64,000 nt of DNA from CAWAYR01 sp050250955 (GTDB lineage: Bacteria; Acidobacteriota; Vicinamibacteria; Vicinamibacterales; UBA2999), in contig JBFWNR010000003.1 in assembly GCA_050250955.1 (NCBI GenBank), forward strand, positions 372,001-436,000, read 5' to 3'. The notes under the pieces were generated by a model, which searched no databases, had not been told where the DNA came from, and saw only the letters and a list, made by a program, of their open reading frames with translations. Positions within the stretch are counted from its first letter, which is position 1. Each line of letters begins with the position of its first letter. Shown piece by piece: positions 16,009 through 25,403 of this stretch. The position numbers and the translations under genes are program-made.

Positions 16009-17369
16009 GGCCTCGCCCTCCACAGCCCGGCCAGTTCGTCCTCGTGCTCGGCCGTCGCCGGCGCCGGCGGGTGCGGCTGGTTGCCGACCTTCATCTCCCA
16101 GATCGAGATGATCGGCACCACCTTGGCGAAGAGCGTGTAGAGCAGCGCCATCGCCGCGAAGGTGGCCACCATGATCACGATCTCGACCGGGCGCGGGCTG
16201 TAGCTGCCCCAGCTGTAGGGCAGCTCCTTGTGGGCCAGCCCGGGAATGATGATCAGGAACCGCTCGAGCCACATGCCGACCAGCACGCCGAGCGACGCCA
16301 CCACGGCGCCGGCGATGGTCCGCGTCTGCTTGAACGACAGGATCAGGAGCGGCAGGACGAAGTTGCCGACCACCATGGTCCAGTAGAACGGCGCGTAGGC
16401 GCCGCGCTGGGTCGCCCAGAACACCGCCATCTCCGACGGCGAGTTGCCGTACCAGACGGTGAGCCGCTCGCTGAAGACGAAGTAGCCCCACAACAGGCTC
16501 ATCAGCAGCAGCAGCTTGGCCAGGTTGTCGAAGTGCACCGGGTGCAGGTAGGCCTCGAGCTTCAGCATGCGGCGCAGCACCGCCATGGCGATGATGAGCG
16601 CGGCGATGCCGCTGAAGATGGCGCCGGCCACGAAGTAGGGGCCGAAGATGGTCGAGTGCCACATCGGCACGTGGGCCATCGAGAAATCGAACGACACGAT
16701 GGTGTGCACCGACACCGCCACCGGGATGATGGCGATGGCCATGATCTGCATCCCCGCCTCGAGCCGGTGCCACTGCTTGGTGGTGCCCTGCCAGCCGAGC
16801 GCCAGGACCCCGTAGATGCGCCTGCGCCAGCCGGTGGCGCGATCGCGCACCAGCGCGAAGTCGGGAATCATCGGCAGCATCAGGAACAGCAGGCTGCCGG
16901 TGAGATAGGTGTTGATGGCGAAGAAGTCCCAGACCAGCGGCGAGCGGAAGTTGGGCCAGATGTCGCGGGCGCTCGGGTACGGCGCCAGCCAGAAGAACAG
17001 CCACGGCTTGCCGAGGTGGATGATCGGAAACATCGCGCCGATCATCAGCGCGAAGACGGTGATCACCTCGGCGCAGCGGGTCACCGGCCGCCGCCAGCGG
17101 GCGTTGACCAGGCGCAGGATGGCCGAGATGAGCGTGCCGGCGTGGCTGATGCCGATCCAGAACACGAAGTTGGTGAGGTAGAATCCCCAGTAGACCGGCC
17201 AGTTGATGCCGGCCACGCCGATGCCGTACCACACCTGGTAGAGCCACGCCGCCAGGCCGCACAGCACGATCGTGAACAGCACCAGCACGGCGCCGTAGAA
17301 CCACACCGAGGTGTGGAACAGCGGTCGGACCAGGTCGTCGGCGAGCGGGTTATTGCGCGTCCGGCTCAT
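16005..17369 (-). CDS. NrfD/ActC-like quinone-interacting membrane subunit (module 1)
   Basis: This 454-residue integral membrane protein has ten hydrophobic segments and NrfD/ActC hallmarks (ISHAGTLISAILRL, HLGKPW, RSPLVWDFFAINTYL, HTIVSFDFSM, WLERFLII). In ACIII and related complexes this subunit binds the quinol and passes electrons to the Fe-S protein. The gene overlaps the Fe-S gene by 20 bp and the DUF3341 gene by 4 bp, so it is tightly coupled. It is a clear paralogue of the ActC at 33743. Confidence 0.92.
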   Translation of the reverse strand: MSRTRNNPLADDLVRPLFHTSVWFYGAVLVLFTIVLCGLAAWLYQVWYGIGVAGINWPVYWGFYLTNFVFWIGISHAGTLISAILRLVNARWRRPVTRCAEVITVFALMIGAMFPIIHLGKPWLFFWLAPYPSARDIWPNFRSPLVWDFFAINTYLTGSLLFLMLPMIPDFALVRDRATGWRRRIYGVLALGWQGTTKQWHRLEAGMQIMAIAIIPVAVSVHTIVSFDFSMAHVPMWHSTIFGPYFVAGAIFSGIAALIIAMAVLRRMLKLEAYLHPVHFDNLAKLLLLMSLLWGYFVFSERLTVWYGNSPSEMAVFWATQRGAYAPFYWTMVVGNFVLPLLILSFKQTRTIAGAVVASLGVLVGMWLERFLIIIPGLAHKELPYSWGSYSPRPVEIVIMVATFAAMALLYTLFAKVVPIISIWEMKVGNQPHPPAPATAEHEDELAGLWRARP

Positions 17370-18057
17370 GCCAGGGCTGCCTCTGCAGGTAGGTGACCTT
17401 GGGCTCGGCGCCGAGGTCTTCGAGCAGCTTGGTCCCGCGCGGCGACTCGGCCAGCCGCGCCGCCCGGCTCTCGTGGTCGTTCAGGTCGCCGAAGACGATG
17501 GCGCCCGACGGGCACGCCTGCGCGCAGGCCGGCTGGATGTCGCCGTCGTGCAGCTCGCGGTCCTCGGCCTTGGCGGTCTGCTTGCCGGCCTTGATGCGCT
17601 GCACGCAGAACGTGCACTTCTCCATCACCCCGACCTCGCGCACCGAGACGTCGGGGTTGAGCTGGAGGTGGAGCGGCTTCTCCCACTGCGGGTTGAAGAA
17701 GTTGAAGAACCGCACGTTGTACATGCAGGCGTTGGCGCAGTAGCGCGTGCCGATGCAGCGGTTGTAGACCTGCGCGTTCAGCCCCTCCTCGGTCTGGTGG
17801 GCGGCGTAGGTCGGGCACACCGCCTCGCACGGCGCGTTGTCGCACTGCTGGCACAGCACCGGACGGAACTTGACCTTGACCTCCGGGAAGTCGCCCTCCC
17901 AGTAGCGCTCGACGCGCAGCCAGTGCATCGCCCGGCCGCGGGCCGCCTCCTGGGCGCCGACGGTCGGGATGTTGTTCTCGGCGTGGCAGGCCGTCACGCA
18001 GGCTTCGCAGCCCGTGCAGCGGTCCAGGTCCACGACCATGCCCCAACGGTGTGCCAT
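17350..18057 (-). CDS. Four-cluster ferredoxin-like subunit (module 1)
   Basis: This 235-residue electron-transfer subunit of the NrfC/PsrB/QrcC class has four Cys groups: CTGCEACVTAC, CQQCDNAPCEAVC, CIGTRYCANAC and CTFC with CAQAC. These predict four cubane-type clusters carrying electrons between the NrfD and molybdopterin-type subunits. In ACIII this domain is normally the C-terminal half of ActB, as at 35152. Here it is a free gene, 5 nt after the molybdopterin gene. Confidence 0.92.
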   Translation of the reverse strand: MAHRWGMVVDLDRCTGCEACVTACHAENNIPTVGAQEAARGRAMHWLRVERYWEGDFPEVKVKFRPVLCQQCDNAPCEAVCPTYAAHQTEEGLNAQVYNRCIGTRYCANACMYNVRFFNFFNPQWEKPLHLQLNPDVSVREVGVMEKCTFCVQRIKAGKQTAKAEDRELHDGDIQPACAQACPSGAIVFGDLNDHESRAARLAESPRGTKLLEDLGAEPKVTYLQRQPWHEPDAQ

Positions 18058-18062
18058 GGCCG

Positions 18063-20213
18063 TCACCCTCTCCCGTACTTGTGGGCCGGACGTTCGCGGG
18101 TCGCGCCGGCGAAGAGAATCAGCCGGCCGTCCTTGTCGGCCACCTTGCGAAGTGCGACACGCGTCGCCGCCCAGGCGAGTGCGCCGGTGGCCGGCTCTCG
18201 CTCGGGCGCCAGGATCGTCAGGGGGTTCGCGCCGCGCCCGCTGGCGTAGCGCGTGAAGTGATCGTGGCCCTGGCCGACCGGCATGGCCACGGTCTCGGGG
18301 CCGAGGCCGGGCGACACCACCACAGGCGCCTGGAGCGTGCCGTGCGCGGAGCGCACTTCCACGATGTCGCCGTCGCCGACGCCGAGCGCCTGCGCAGTGG
18401 CGCCGTTCAGCTCGACCCAGCTGCTCCACATCGCCGAAGTGAGCGGATCGGGCAGCTCCTGCAGCCAGGGCAGGTGCGCCAGGCTGCCGTCGACGAACGC
18501 CTGCGACGGATAGGGCAGGAAGTGGAACGGGAACTCGGCGGCGGCGCCGGCGAGGGCCGGTGACTGCCAGGCGGTTGCCGCGCCGGCACGCGGCGGCGCC
18601 GGCGGGGCGGCGGCCTCGACCGGGGCCTGGAGCATCTCGTCGAAGGTCTGCCACGGCAGCGCCGGCTCCGGCGGCCGGGCCAGCCGACGGCTCACCTCGA
18701 GCAGCACGTCGGGCGTGGACCGCGTGTCGTAGAGCGGCTTGGCGACAGGCGCCGCCACCGTCGCCACCAGCGTCGTGGCGCCGGATTCCGGCGCCGATTC
18801 GGTCCACGACTCGAGGAAGGAGTGGTCCGGCAGGACGAGGTCGGCAAACGCGGTGGTGTCGTCCACGAACGACCCGAAGCTGACGACGAAGGGCACGCCG
18901 CGCAGCCACTCGCCCACCTGCCACGATGCCGGCGCGGCAAACAGCGGGTTGGCATCGTCGAGGAGGAGCACCTGTGGCGGCGGGGCCTCGAGCAGCGCCG
19001 TCAAGGTGCGGGCGGGCGCCGCCGGCGGTGTCGCCTGGGGCGTGAACGACACGCCGCCCTCGACGCCGACGCTGCCGACGAGCGCGTTCAACGCGTTCAC
19101 GGCCAGGGCCTGCGCCAGGCCGTTGGTGTGTGCGAGCGGGGCCCCGCCGATGGCGACCACGGCGGGACCGTGCGTGGCCAGTTCGCGGGCCAGCCGCTCG
19201 ATGCGCGCCGCGGCGACGCCGGTGATGGTCTCGACCTCGGCCGGCGCGAACGCGGGCACGCCCGCGGACCAGCCATCGACGAGCGCGCCGGCGGTCCCGG
19301 CCGCATCGGCCGGGCGCAGCCCGTCGCGCAGGATGACGTGCGCCAGCCCGAGGGCCAGCGCGCCCTCGGTGCCCGACCGCACCGCCACCCACTCGTCGGC
19401 GTTGGCGCCGGTCTGCGACATGCGCGGTTCGGCCTGCACGAACTTGGCCCGCACCCCGGGGCGGCCCTGGCGCATCGCGCCGTAGGCGATCGCGTGCGCC
19501 AGGGGCGAGTTCCAGGTGCCGAGCAGGTCGGCACCGAGGCTGAGCAGGTAGCGCGTGCGCGCCAGGTCGAACGTGGGCAGTTGGTAGCGCCCGAAGCTGA
19601 GCTCGTTGGCACGGCGCAGCACCGCGTCGTCGAACACCTCGAAGCTCACCGGCGGCGGTGCGCCGAGCCGGCCGAGCAGTTCGCTCACGAGCTGCTGGCG
19701 GCGGCCGCGTCGGGGCTTGCCGAGAAAGGCGATCCGGTCGGGGGCGGCGCCGTCGAGTTGCGTCACCAGGGCGCCGAGCGCCTCCTCCCAGGTGATCTCG
19801 TCGAATCGCGCCTGGCCGCGCTCGCCGCTGCGCCGGAGCGGAGCCACGACGCGGTCGGGGTGATACGTCACCTGCGGGCCCGCCTGGCCGCGCACGCACA
19901 GACGGCCCTGGCTGATCGGGTGGGCCGGGTCGCCTTCGAGCTTCTTCACCAGGCCCATGCGGGTCACGCCTGGCTGGCCGCCGCGCAGCACCTCGGCGTC
20001 GCCGTCCATGACCCGGGCGACGACGCCGCAGCCGGCTGCACACAGCCCGCACACGCTCGGCTTCCACTCGGCGATGCCGGGGGTGAGCTCGTCTTCGGGG
20101 ATGAAGCGGACGATCTGGTTCTCGGGGTTGCCGCAGCCGGCGAGGGCCGCGGTGGTGCCGGTGATCGCGGTCACCTTCAGGAAGCGCCGTCGATCCATGG
20201 GAGGGGCGGACAT
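18063..20213 (-). CDS. Molybdopterin-type oxidoreductase subunit with Tat signal (module 1)
   Basis: This 716-residue protein starts with a Tat signal (DRRRFLKVTAIT) and a lipobox-like LAGC. It then has C55-x2-C58-x3-C62-x43-C106, the ligand set of the N-terminal [4Fe-4S] cluster of molybdo-bis-PGD enzymes. The molybdopterin fold continues (NPLFAAP; a C-terminal ELNGATAQALGVGDGDIVEV barrel). No definite metal-ligand Cys, Sec or Ser could be placed by eye. It corresponds to the first half of ActB, but ActB at 35152 lacks these four Cys. The substrate is unknown; a Qrc/ACIII-like role or a real periplasmic molybdoenzyme are both possible. Confidence 0.85.
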   Translation of the reverse strand: MSAPPMDRRRFLKVTAITGTTAALAGCGNPENQIVRFIPEDELTPGIAEWKPSVCGLCAAGCGVVARVMDGDAEVLRGGQPGVTRMGLVKKLEGDPAHPISQGRLCVRGQAGPQVTYHPDRVVAPLRRSGERGQARFDEITWEEALGALVTQLDGAAPDRIAFLGKPRRGRRQQLVSELLGRLGAPPPVSFEVFDDAVLRRANELSFGRYQLPTFDLARTRYLLSLGADLLGTWNSPLAHAIAYGAMRQGRPGVRAKFVQAEPRMSQTGANADEWVAVRSGTEGALALGLAHVILRDGLRPADAAGTAGALVDGWSAGVPAFAPAEVETITGVAAARIERLARELATHGPAVVAIGGAPLAHTNGLAQALAVNALNALVGSVGVEGGVSFTPQATPPAAPARTLTALLEAPPPQVLLLDDANPLFAAPASWQVGEWLRGVPFVVSFGSFVDDTTAFADLVLPDHSFLESWTESAPESGATTLVATVAAPVAKPLYDTRSTPDVLLEVSRRLARPPEPALPWQTFDEMLQAPVEAAAPPAPPRAGAATAWQSPALAGAAAEFPFHFLPYPSQAFVDGSLAHLPWLQELPDPLTSAMWSSWVELNGATAQALGVGDGDIVEVRSAHGTLQAPVVVSPGLGPETVAMPVGQGHDHFTRYASGRGANPLTILAPEREPATGALAWAATRVALRKVADKDGRLILFAGATRERPAHKYGRG

Positions 20214-20229
20214 CGCGGAACGGCCTCGA

Positions 20230-20871
20230 TCAGTAGTGGCAGGTGAGGCAGTCGTTCGACGCCTGCTTCTCGCGGTGGCAGTTCACGCAGAACGCCATGT
20301 CCATGTCCACCGCCCGCACCGCCACCTGCTGCTGGGCCTGGTTGCCGTGACAGGTCGAGCACTCGACCTTGGCGCGGATGTGCGGCGCGTGGTCGAAGCG
20401 CACGTGGGCCTCACGCTGGTAGTCGTAGACGCGCTGCCACTGGAAGTCGAGGCCCTGCTCCTGCATGGCCGCCATCTGCTGGACGAGCGGCTTGTCGGTG
20501 GCGATCGCCGCGTGGCACACCATGCAGGTGTTGACCGACGGCAGGCCGGCACGGGCGCCGCGCTCGACGCCCTCGTGGCAATCGGTGCAGGCCAGCTCGT
20601 TCTGGAGGTGGATCTGGTGGCTGAACGGGAACGGCTGCTGCGGCTCGGCGCGCAGGTCGAAATGCGATCGCACGGCGTCGCCGATGGTGCGGCGTGCCGG
20701 CGTGTAGACCGACGACGTGCCCCAGCGCGACGGCGCGGCGGCGCGCTCCGCCTGGAGCCGTTCGGACGGAGTGTTCCAGGCCTCGCATCCCGTCGTGCCG
20801 ACAGCGGCGACGAGGGCGACACAGGCGGTCGCCAGAGCCAGGTGGGCCCCGCGGGGCCTACTTCTGGGCAC
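20230..20871 (-). CDS. Pentahaem c-type cytochrome, ActA/QrcA-like (module 1)
   Basis: This 213-residue protein has five CxxCH haem sites in order (CTDCH, CMVCH, CSTCH, CVNCH, CLTCH) and spaced His residues (FSHQIH, FDHAPH), typical of class III/c7-type cytochromes. The N-terminus has a hydrophobic segment ending VGTTGC, a possible lipobox. It is the electron-carrying periplasmic subunit of the complex. It overlaps the upstream cytochrome c gene by 14 bp and precedes the molybdopterin gene by 16 nt. Confidence 0.9.
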   Translation of the reverse strand: MPRSRPRGAHLALATACVALVAAVGTTGCEAWNTPSERLQAERAAAPSRWGTSSVYTPARRTIGDAVRSHFDLRAEPQQPFPFSHQIHLQNELACTDCHEGVERGARAGLPSVNTCMVCHAAIATDKPLVQQMAAMQEQGLDFQWQRVYDYQREAHVRFDHAPHIRAKVECSTCHGNQAQQQVAVRAVDMDMAFCVNCHREKQASNDCLTCHY

Positions 20872-21271
20872 TGGAGAGGCTTTTCACGTAGTTGACGACG
20901 TGCCAGGTGTCCTGATCGCTGAGCTTGCCCTTGAAGCCCTTCATCTTGAACTCGGGGCCGGCGCCTTCCTGGATGACGACGAAGATCTCGCCGTCGCTGC
21001 CGCCCCGCGTCCAGGTCGCGTCGGCGAGGTTCGACGCGCCCATCGACTTCGCCGCCGCGGTGTCGGCCAGGCCGGTCGCGCCGTGGCACAGCCGGCATTG
21101 TTTCTGGTACAGCGCCTCACCCGCCGACACCGATGCGGCGTTGGCGGCGACCGGGTTCTTCATCCTGGCGGCGACGGCGCGCGCCGTGGTTTGCCCGCCG
21201 GCGGCGTGAACCCCGATCGCCGTGACGAGACTCAGGGCGGCGCCCCACATCAACACGTTCCGCTGACCCAT
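20858..21271 (-). CDS. Monohaem cytochrome c, exported (module 1)
   Basis: This 137-residue protein has a signal peptide (MGQRNVLMWGAALSLVTAIGVHAAG) and a class I cytochrome c domain: CRLCH at about residues 75-79, a distal Met in FKMKGFKGKLSD and the C-terminal helix VVNYVKSL. It is the first gene of the first respiratory operon and probably acts as its electron donor or acceptor. The ATG at 21271 was chosen because it begins the signal peptide; an earlier in-frame start would add non-signal residues. Confidence 0.88.
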   Translation of the reverse strand: MGQRNVLMWGAALSLVTAIGVHAAGGQTTARAVAARMKNPVAANAASVSAGEALYQKQCRLCHGATGLADTAAAKSMGASNLADATWTRGGSDGEIFVVIQEGAGPEFKMKGFKGKLSDQDTWHVVNYVKSLSSAQK

Positions 21272-21464
21272 CCCGACCGACTCCCGTGTGGCGTTCACGA
21301 TGTCCGGACACACCTGCATCGATGCGTTTCGCGCATGGACTCAGGCGCCGGGCCTGGAATCGTCACATATGCGGGTGTCGATTGCAACTGGATGTCACCC
21401 CGCGGGAACGCCCACGGATGCGACGCCGCCGACCGGATGACCCGCGGCGACGCCGCGACGGCGT

Positions 21465-22286
21465 CTACCGGCCGACGCGCGGCACGCCGCTGCGCGCCAG
21501 CCCGCCGATCTCGGCGACGAACACCCGATCGCGCGAGCAGTACCAGTGCTGGTCGCGTGGCTCGAGCGGGTGATCGTGATGGCGCGGACACGCCGGCCAG
21601 CCGGCGCGGTCCTGCTGGACGACACGCTGGACGTCGGCCGCCAGCGCGGCGAAGCGCGCCGGCTCGAGCTCGGGTGCCGAGTCGCCGCCCGCCTCGAGCG
21701 GGGCGCCGAACACCCTCGCCACGTGGCCGGCCTGGGCCTCGCCCGCGGTCTGCTCGACATCGCGACGCAGGCGCGAGAGCACCCGCTCCAGGTCGCGACC
21801 CGACAGCGGGCGCGGCGTGTTGCGACAGACGATCTCGCCGGCGTCGTCGACGCGCGGACGCAGGCACGGCATCAGCTGCACGCCGTCGGTCGCGCTGCGG
21901 CTGCCGGCCTGTACCACCTGCAGGTCGCTCACCGCCGATGTCGCCACGCCGCCGAACGCCGAAGCGTCGAACCCCGGCACCTGCCACACGGCGGTGGCGG
22001 CCTGGCCGTTGCGACGGGCGTCGCGCACGCAGCGGAGTGCGTCCCGCATCTGCCGTCGGGTGGCCGCCGGCTTCCAGAAGTCGTCGGTGGACGACACCGG
22101 GCGACCCGCTTCGAGCAGGAAGATGCCGCAGTTGCGATCGGCGGGGCCGAGCAGCGTCTCGATCTGCGCGGCGACGCGGTGCGCATCGACCAGCCGCGTG
22201 TCGTCGGCCGGCTGGCCGGCCCCGCCGACGGCCACGGCCAAGAGGGCAACCGTCGCCAGCCCGGTCGACCGCCAGCGTGGGGTCAT
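21465..22286 (-). CDS. Exported hypothetical protein
   Basis: This 273-residue protein has a signal peptide (RSTGLATVALLAVAVGGAGQ). The mature part has several Cys (NCGIFLLE, LRCVRDA, LMPCLRP, VCRNTP, WPACPRHHDH, WYCSRD) that probably form disulfides, and a final WYCSRDRVFVAEIGGL. No family is recognised. It is encoded just upstream of the first respiratory operon in the same direction, separated by 193 bp that should hold the promoter of that operon. No convincing promoter box was seen there. Confidence 0.6.
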   Translation of the reverse strand: MTPRWRSTGLATVALLAVAVGGAGQPADDTRLVDAHRVAAQIETLLGPADRNCGIFLLEAGRPVSSTDDFWKPAATRRQMRDALRCVRDARRNGQAATAVWQVPGFDASAFGGVATSAVSDLQVVQAGSRSATDGVQLMPCLRPRVDDAGEIVCRNTPRPLSGRDLERVLSRLRRDVEQTAGEAQAGHVARVFGAPLEAGGDSAPELEPARFAALAADVQRVVQQDRAGWPACPRHHDHPLEPRDQHWYCSRDRVFVAEIGGLARSGVPRVGR

Positions 22287-22343
22287 GTCCACATCGTAGC
22301 CGGTCCGATGCCGGCAGCTGGACGGGTGCACCCAGCCCGACCG

Positions 22344-24563
22344 CTACTGCCCCGGCTTGTAGGTGCGCTCGGTGTGTCCCTCGAGCTGCCGCGGGTAGAA
22401 GTAGACCTCGCGCAGGTTGCCGGTGGCGTAGCGCTCGGCCTGGTCGTTGAAGTGCGGCGAGGTGACGTCGCTGCTGAGCCCGCCGGCGGTGACCGCCTTG
22501 GCCCTGACGCCGTCCTTGCCGAACTCCACCGATGCCACGAAGCTGTTGCCGCTCGTGCCGTAGATCTTCTTGCTGCCGTTGTAGGAGCGGGCGCCGAACG
22601 AGGCGAGCGATCCCCAGCGCGCCGAGGCGAAGCCGACCGGCGTGCTCGGCTTGCTGTCGTCGAAGGGGTGCACGATCGCCGGTGAGATGCGCTGGAAACG
22701 GTTCACCTCGCCCCACGGCGTGGCCCACTGGCCGAAGTCGGCGGCGATCTTGTCGACCGCCGCGGCCAGGGCCTCGAGCCGCTGCTCTGGCGTGGCCCTG
22801 GTGCGCAGGTACTCGTAGACGGTCACCCCGGCGCCGCGGGCGGCCTCGGCCGACCGGCTCCACATCTCCTCGCCCCAGAACCAGGCCAGCGTCTGCGGCA
22901 CCGAGTCCACACCCCAGCGGTGGTCCCAGGCGCGCAGCCGCTCGATCGGATCCTTCAGCCTGGTCTTGAGCGGGTGGGAAGCCGGCGCCTGATCCCAGGC
23001 CCGCACCACGAGCGGCACCTGCACCTCGAACTCCGGCTGCTGACTGTCGAAGATGGCCGCGGTCAGCGAGTCCAGCGTGAAGTCCTTCCTGTCCTTCATG
23101 ACGCGGATGGCGTGCACGCCGCGCGGGTTCTCGCCGACCCGGTCGAAGTAGGGCGCGTAGTCGCGCTGGCGCGGGCTGTCGGGCCCGGGGCCGGCCGCCG
23201 AGTACGGCCAGTTGTTGGTGTTGTAGACCCAGCCCGAGGCGGGGTTCTCGACGTTGGGGCTCTCCGCATAGGTGTGGATGCCCTGCCAGTCGTTGGCCGG
23301 CACGCTGCCGTCCACCGGCCGGCTCCAGTCGAGCCTGGGATTGCGCTTCGGCACGAAGTTGGAGTGGAAGTAGGCGATGTTGCCGTCGGCGTCGGCGTAG
23401 AGCGTGTTGTTCGACGAGTTGGTGTGCGCTTCCATCACCTGCTTGTACTCGGCCAGGCTCCTCGCCTTGGTGCGGCTGTAGGACTGGATGAGCGCCTTGA
23501 GCGGTTCCTCCATCAGCTGCACGGCGACCATCCGGCCGCCTTCCTCGCGCACGACCGGCCCGTGGTGGGTGCGATACACCGTGAAGGTCTTTTCAGCCAT
23601 CCCGCCCGGGGTCTTGTAGGGCACGGTGATGGTCTTGGTCTGCACCTGCCGCTCCGCATCGCCGTACTTGTAGAACAGCTGGCCGTCCCTGGTGACGGTG
23701 GTGAGAAGGAACTCGTCGATGTTGTCCACGCCGCTCGACGTGTGCATCCAGCCGGCCCGCTCGTTGAAGCCCTGGTAGATGAAGAACTGGCCCCAGGTGA
23801 GCGCGCCGTAGGCGTTCAGCCCCTCGTCGCTGGTCACGTGCGCTTCCTCGCGGAAGAAGAACGAGGTGTGCGGGTTGATGAACAGCAGCGCCTTGCCGTC
23901 GGTGGTGTTCTTCGGGGCGACCGCAAAGCCGTTCGACCCGGTGGGCTCGGGCGGCACCGGCGCGTACAGCGGGTCGGGCTCGACGCGGGCCATGGCGGCC
24001 GGGTTCCGGCCGTAGAACGCCTCGAGCCGGGCGATCGAGATGCTCTCGATGTCGCCGCCGATGCTGCCTTCGCTGAAGCTGAGCGCCATCCACGGTTCGA
24101 ACTTCGTGATGACCCGCGGCGCCACGTTCGGGTGCGTGGCCAGGTAGTAGTTGAGGCCGTCGGCCCATCCGCTCATCAGCGCCTGCAGCCACGCCGGCGC
24201 CTTCTCGTACTGCGCCCTGAGCTCCACCGGGTCGATGAAGAGCTTCATCCGCAGGTCGCGGTAGATCTCCTTCTCGCCTTCGGCTTCGGCCAGCCGGCCC
24301 ATCGCGTTGATGAAGTTGGTCTCGACGCGGTTGAAGTCGTCTTCGGCCTGGGCGTACATCAGCCCGAAGACCGCGTCGGCGTCGGTCTTGGCGGTGATGT
24401 GCGGGATGCCCCAGTCGTCGCGGGTGATGGTCACCCCCTGGGCGCGAGCCTGCAGGGCGGCCACTTCGGGCGACAGCGGCGGAGCGGGCGGCGGCGCGCT
24501 CTTGCAGGCCAGGCCGGCGGCGGTGGCGACGACGAGCAGGGCGATGGCGACACGGCGGGACAT
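22344..24563 (-). CDS. Penicillin acylase family (S45) Ntn-hydrolase, lipoprotein
   Basis: This 739-residue enzyme has a lipoprotein signal (ALLVVATAAGLAC, Cys20). The alpha part begins VTITRDDWGIPHITAKTDAD. The processing site is GSNGFAVAP with nucleophile Ser210 after Gly209, and the beta part carries the conserved NPHTSF region. Members cleave amide bonds of acylated amines (penicillins, acyl-homoserine lactones, aculeacin and others) after self-processing. The substrate here is not known. Length and motifs are complete. It is a single gene with no operon partner in tight contact. Confidence 0.92.
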   Translation of the reverse strand: MSRRVAIALLVVATAAGLACKSAPPPAPPLSPEVAALQARAQGVTITRDDWGIPHITAKTDADAVFGLMYAQAEDDFNRVETNFINAMGRLAEAEGEKEIYRDLRMKLFIDPVELRAQYEKAPAWLQALMSGWADGLNYYLATHPNVAPRVITKFEPWMALSFSEGSIGGDIESISIARLEAFYGRNPAAMARVEPDPLYAPVPPEPTGSNGFAVAPKNTTDGKALLFINPHTSFFFREEAHVTSDEGLNAYGALTWGQFFIYQGFNERAGWMHTSSGVDNIDEFLLTTVTRDGQLFYKYGDAERQVQTKTITVPYKTPGGMAEKTFTVYRTHHGPVVREEGGRMVAVQLMEEPLKALIQSYSRTKARSLAEYKQVMEAHTNSSNNTLYADADGNIAYFHSNFVPKRNPRLDWSRPVDGSVPANDWQGIHTYAESPNVENPASGWVYNTNNWPYSAAGPGPDSPRQRDYAPYFDRVGENPRGVHAIRVMKDRKDFTLDSLTAAIFDSQQPEFEVQVPLVVRAWDQAPASHPLKTRLKDPIERLRAWDHRWGVDSVPQTLAWFWGEEMWSRSAEAARGAGVTVYEYLRTRATPEQRLEALAAAVDKIAADFGQWATPWGEVNRFQRISPAIVHPFDDSKPSTPVGFASARWGSLASFGARSYNGSKKIYGTSGNSFVASVEFGKDGVRAKAVTAGGLSSDVTSPHFNDQAERYATGNLREVYFYPRQLEGHTERTYKPGQ

Positions 24564-24654
24564 GGATACTCCGAATGCTTCGGCCGCGGCGAGACGATGC
24601 CGGGCGCGAATCGGATTGTGGCACAAGAGCCGGGAGCCGGCGCCGGAAGGCACC

Positions 24655-25377
24655 TCAGGCAATGCGTCGGCCAACCCGCACGGTGACCGCCGAGCCGGTG
24701 GCGACGAAGGCCGACCGCGGCGGAACGGACAGCACGGTGGCGAAGGCGTCGCCGTAGAGCCCGGCGGCGGGGCCGGTGAACGACGCCTGCGCCGCCGTCC
24801 ACACCGTCCAGGGCGGATGCTCGACCTGGTATTCGAGGGTGCCGCCGTCGCGCTGGCGGGTGTAGCCCCAGTAGTGTTCGGTGATGAACTCGGCCTCGCT
24901 GCCGGTCACGAGCGGCCGTGCCGCACCGGCCACCGTGGCGCTCAGACCGTAGTCCGCTGCGCCATGGCGCCAGCCGTAGTGGACGCCGCCGCCCTCGAGT
25001 GCGTCGAGCGCGATGTCATGCCACATCGGCACGGCCAAGTATGGCTCGTTGTAGACCAGGCGGGCCACCGCCGCGATGGCACGCCGGGGAACCAGCTCGC
25101 GCACGAACACCACGGCCCGGCGCCGCTCTCCGTCGGCCGTCGTCCGGCGCACGTAGAAGCGCAGGTTCACCTCTTCGAAAGTACGGTGGCCTGGCACCGG
25201 CACGCCCAGCAGTCGCGTGTCGCTGAACAGGAATCCCACCAGGCTCACCACCGGCTCGCCGTCCCAGCGGTCGAGCTCGGTGCCTCGCGGGACCAGCGGC
25301 GCGAGCAGTGCCGCGGGACAGGAGTAGTTGAGCAGGACGAGGCTGAGCCAGCGGGCGGTGAGGAACGTCCCCGGCAC
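24655..25377 (-). CDS. DUF2071 (YqjF-like) family protein
   Basis: This 240-residue protein has the DUF2071 signature at its N-terminus: FLTARWLSLVLLNYSCP, then GTELDRWDGEPVVSLVGFLF and RLLGVPVPGHRTFEEVNLRFYVRR. The family has a bilobed acetoacetate decarboxylase-like fold of unknown function. The GTG at 25377 is the start just before the conserved region; no in-frame ATG lies between it and the upstream gene. It is followed, after 91 bp, by the penicillin-acylase gene on the same strand. Confidence 0.82.
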   Translation of the reverse strand: MPGTFLTARWLSLVLLNYSCPAALLAPLVPRGTELDRWDGEPVVSLVGFLFSDTRLLGVPVPGHRTFEEVNLRFYVRRTTADGERRRAVVFVRELVPRRAIAAVARLVYNEPYLAVPMWHDIALDALEGGGVHYGWRHGAADYGLSATVAGAARPLVTGSEAEFITEHYWGYTRQRDGGTLEYQVEHPPWTVWTAAQASFTGPAAGLYGDAFATVLSVPPRSAFVATGSAVTVRVGRRIA

Positions 25378-25403
25378 CGGTGATGGCCTATGGCCTGGCG
25401 GGG

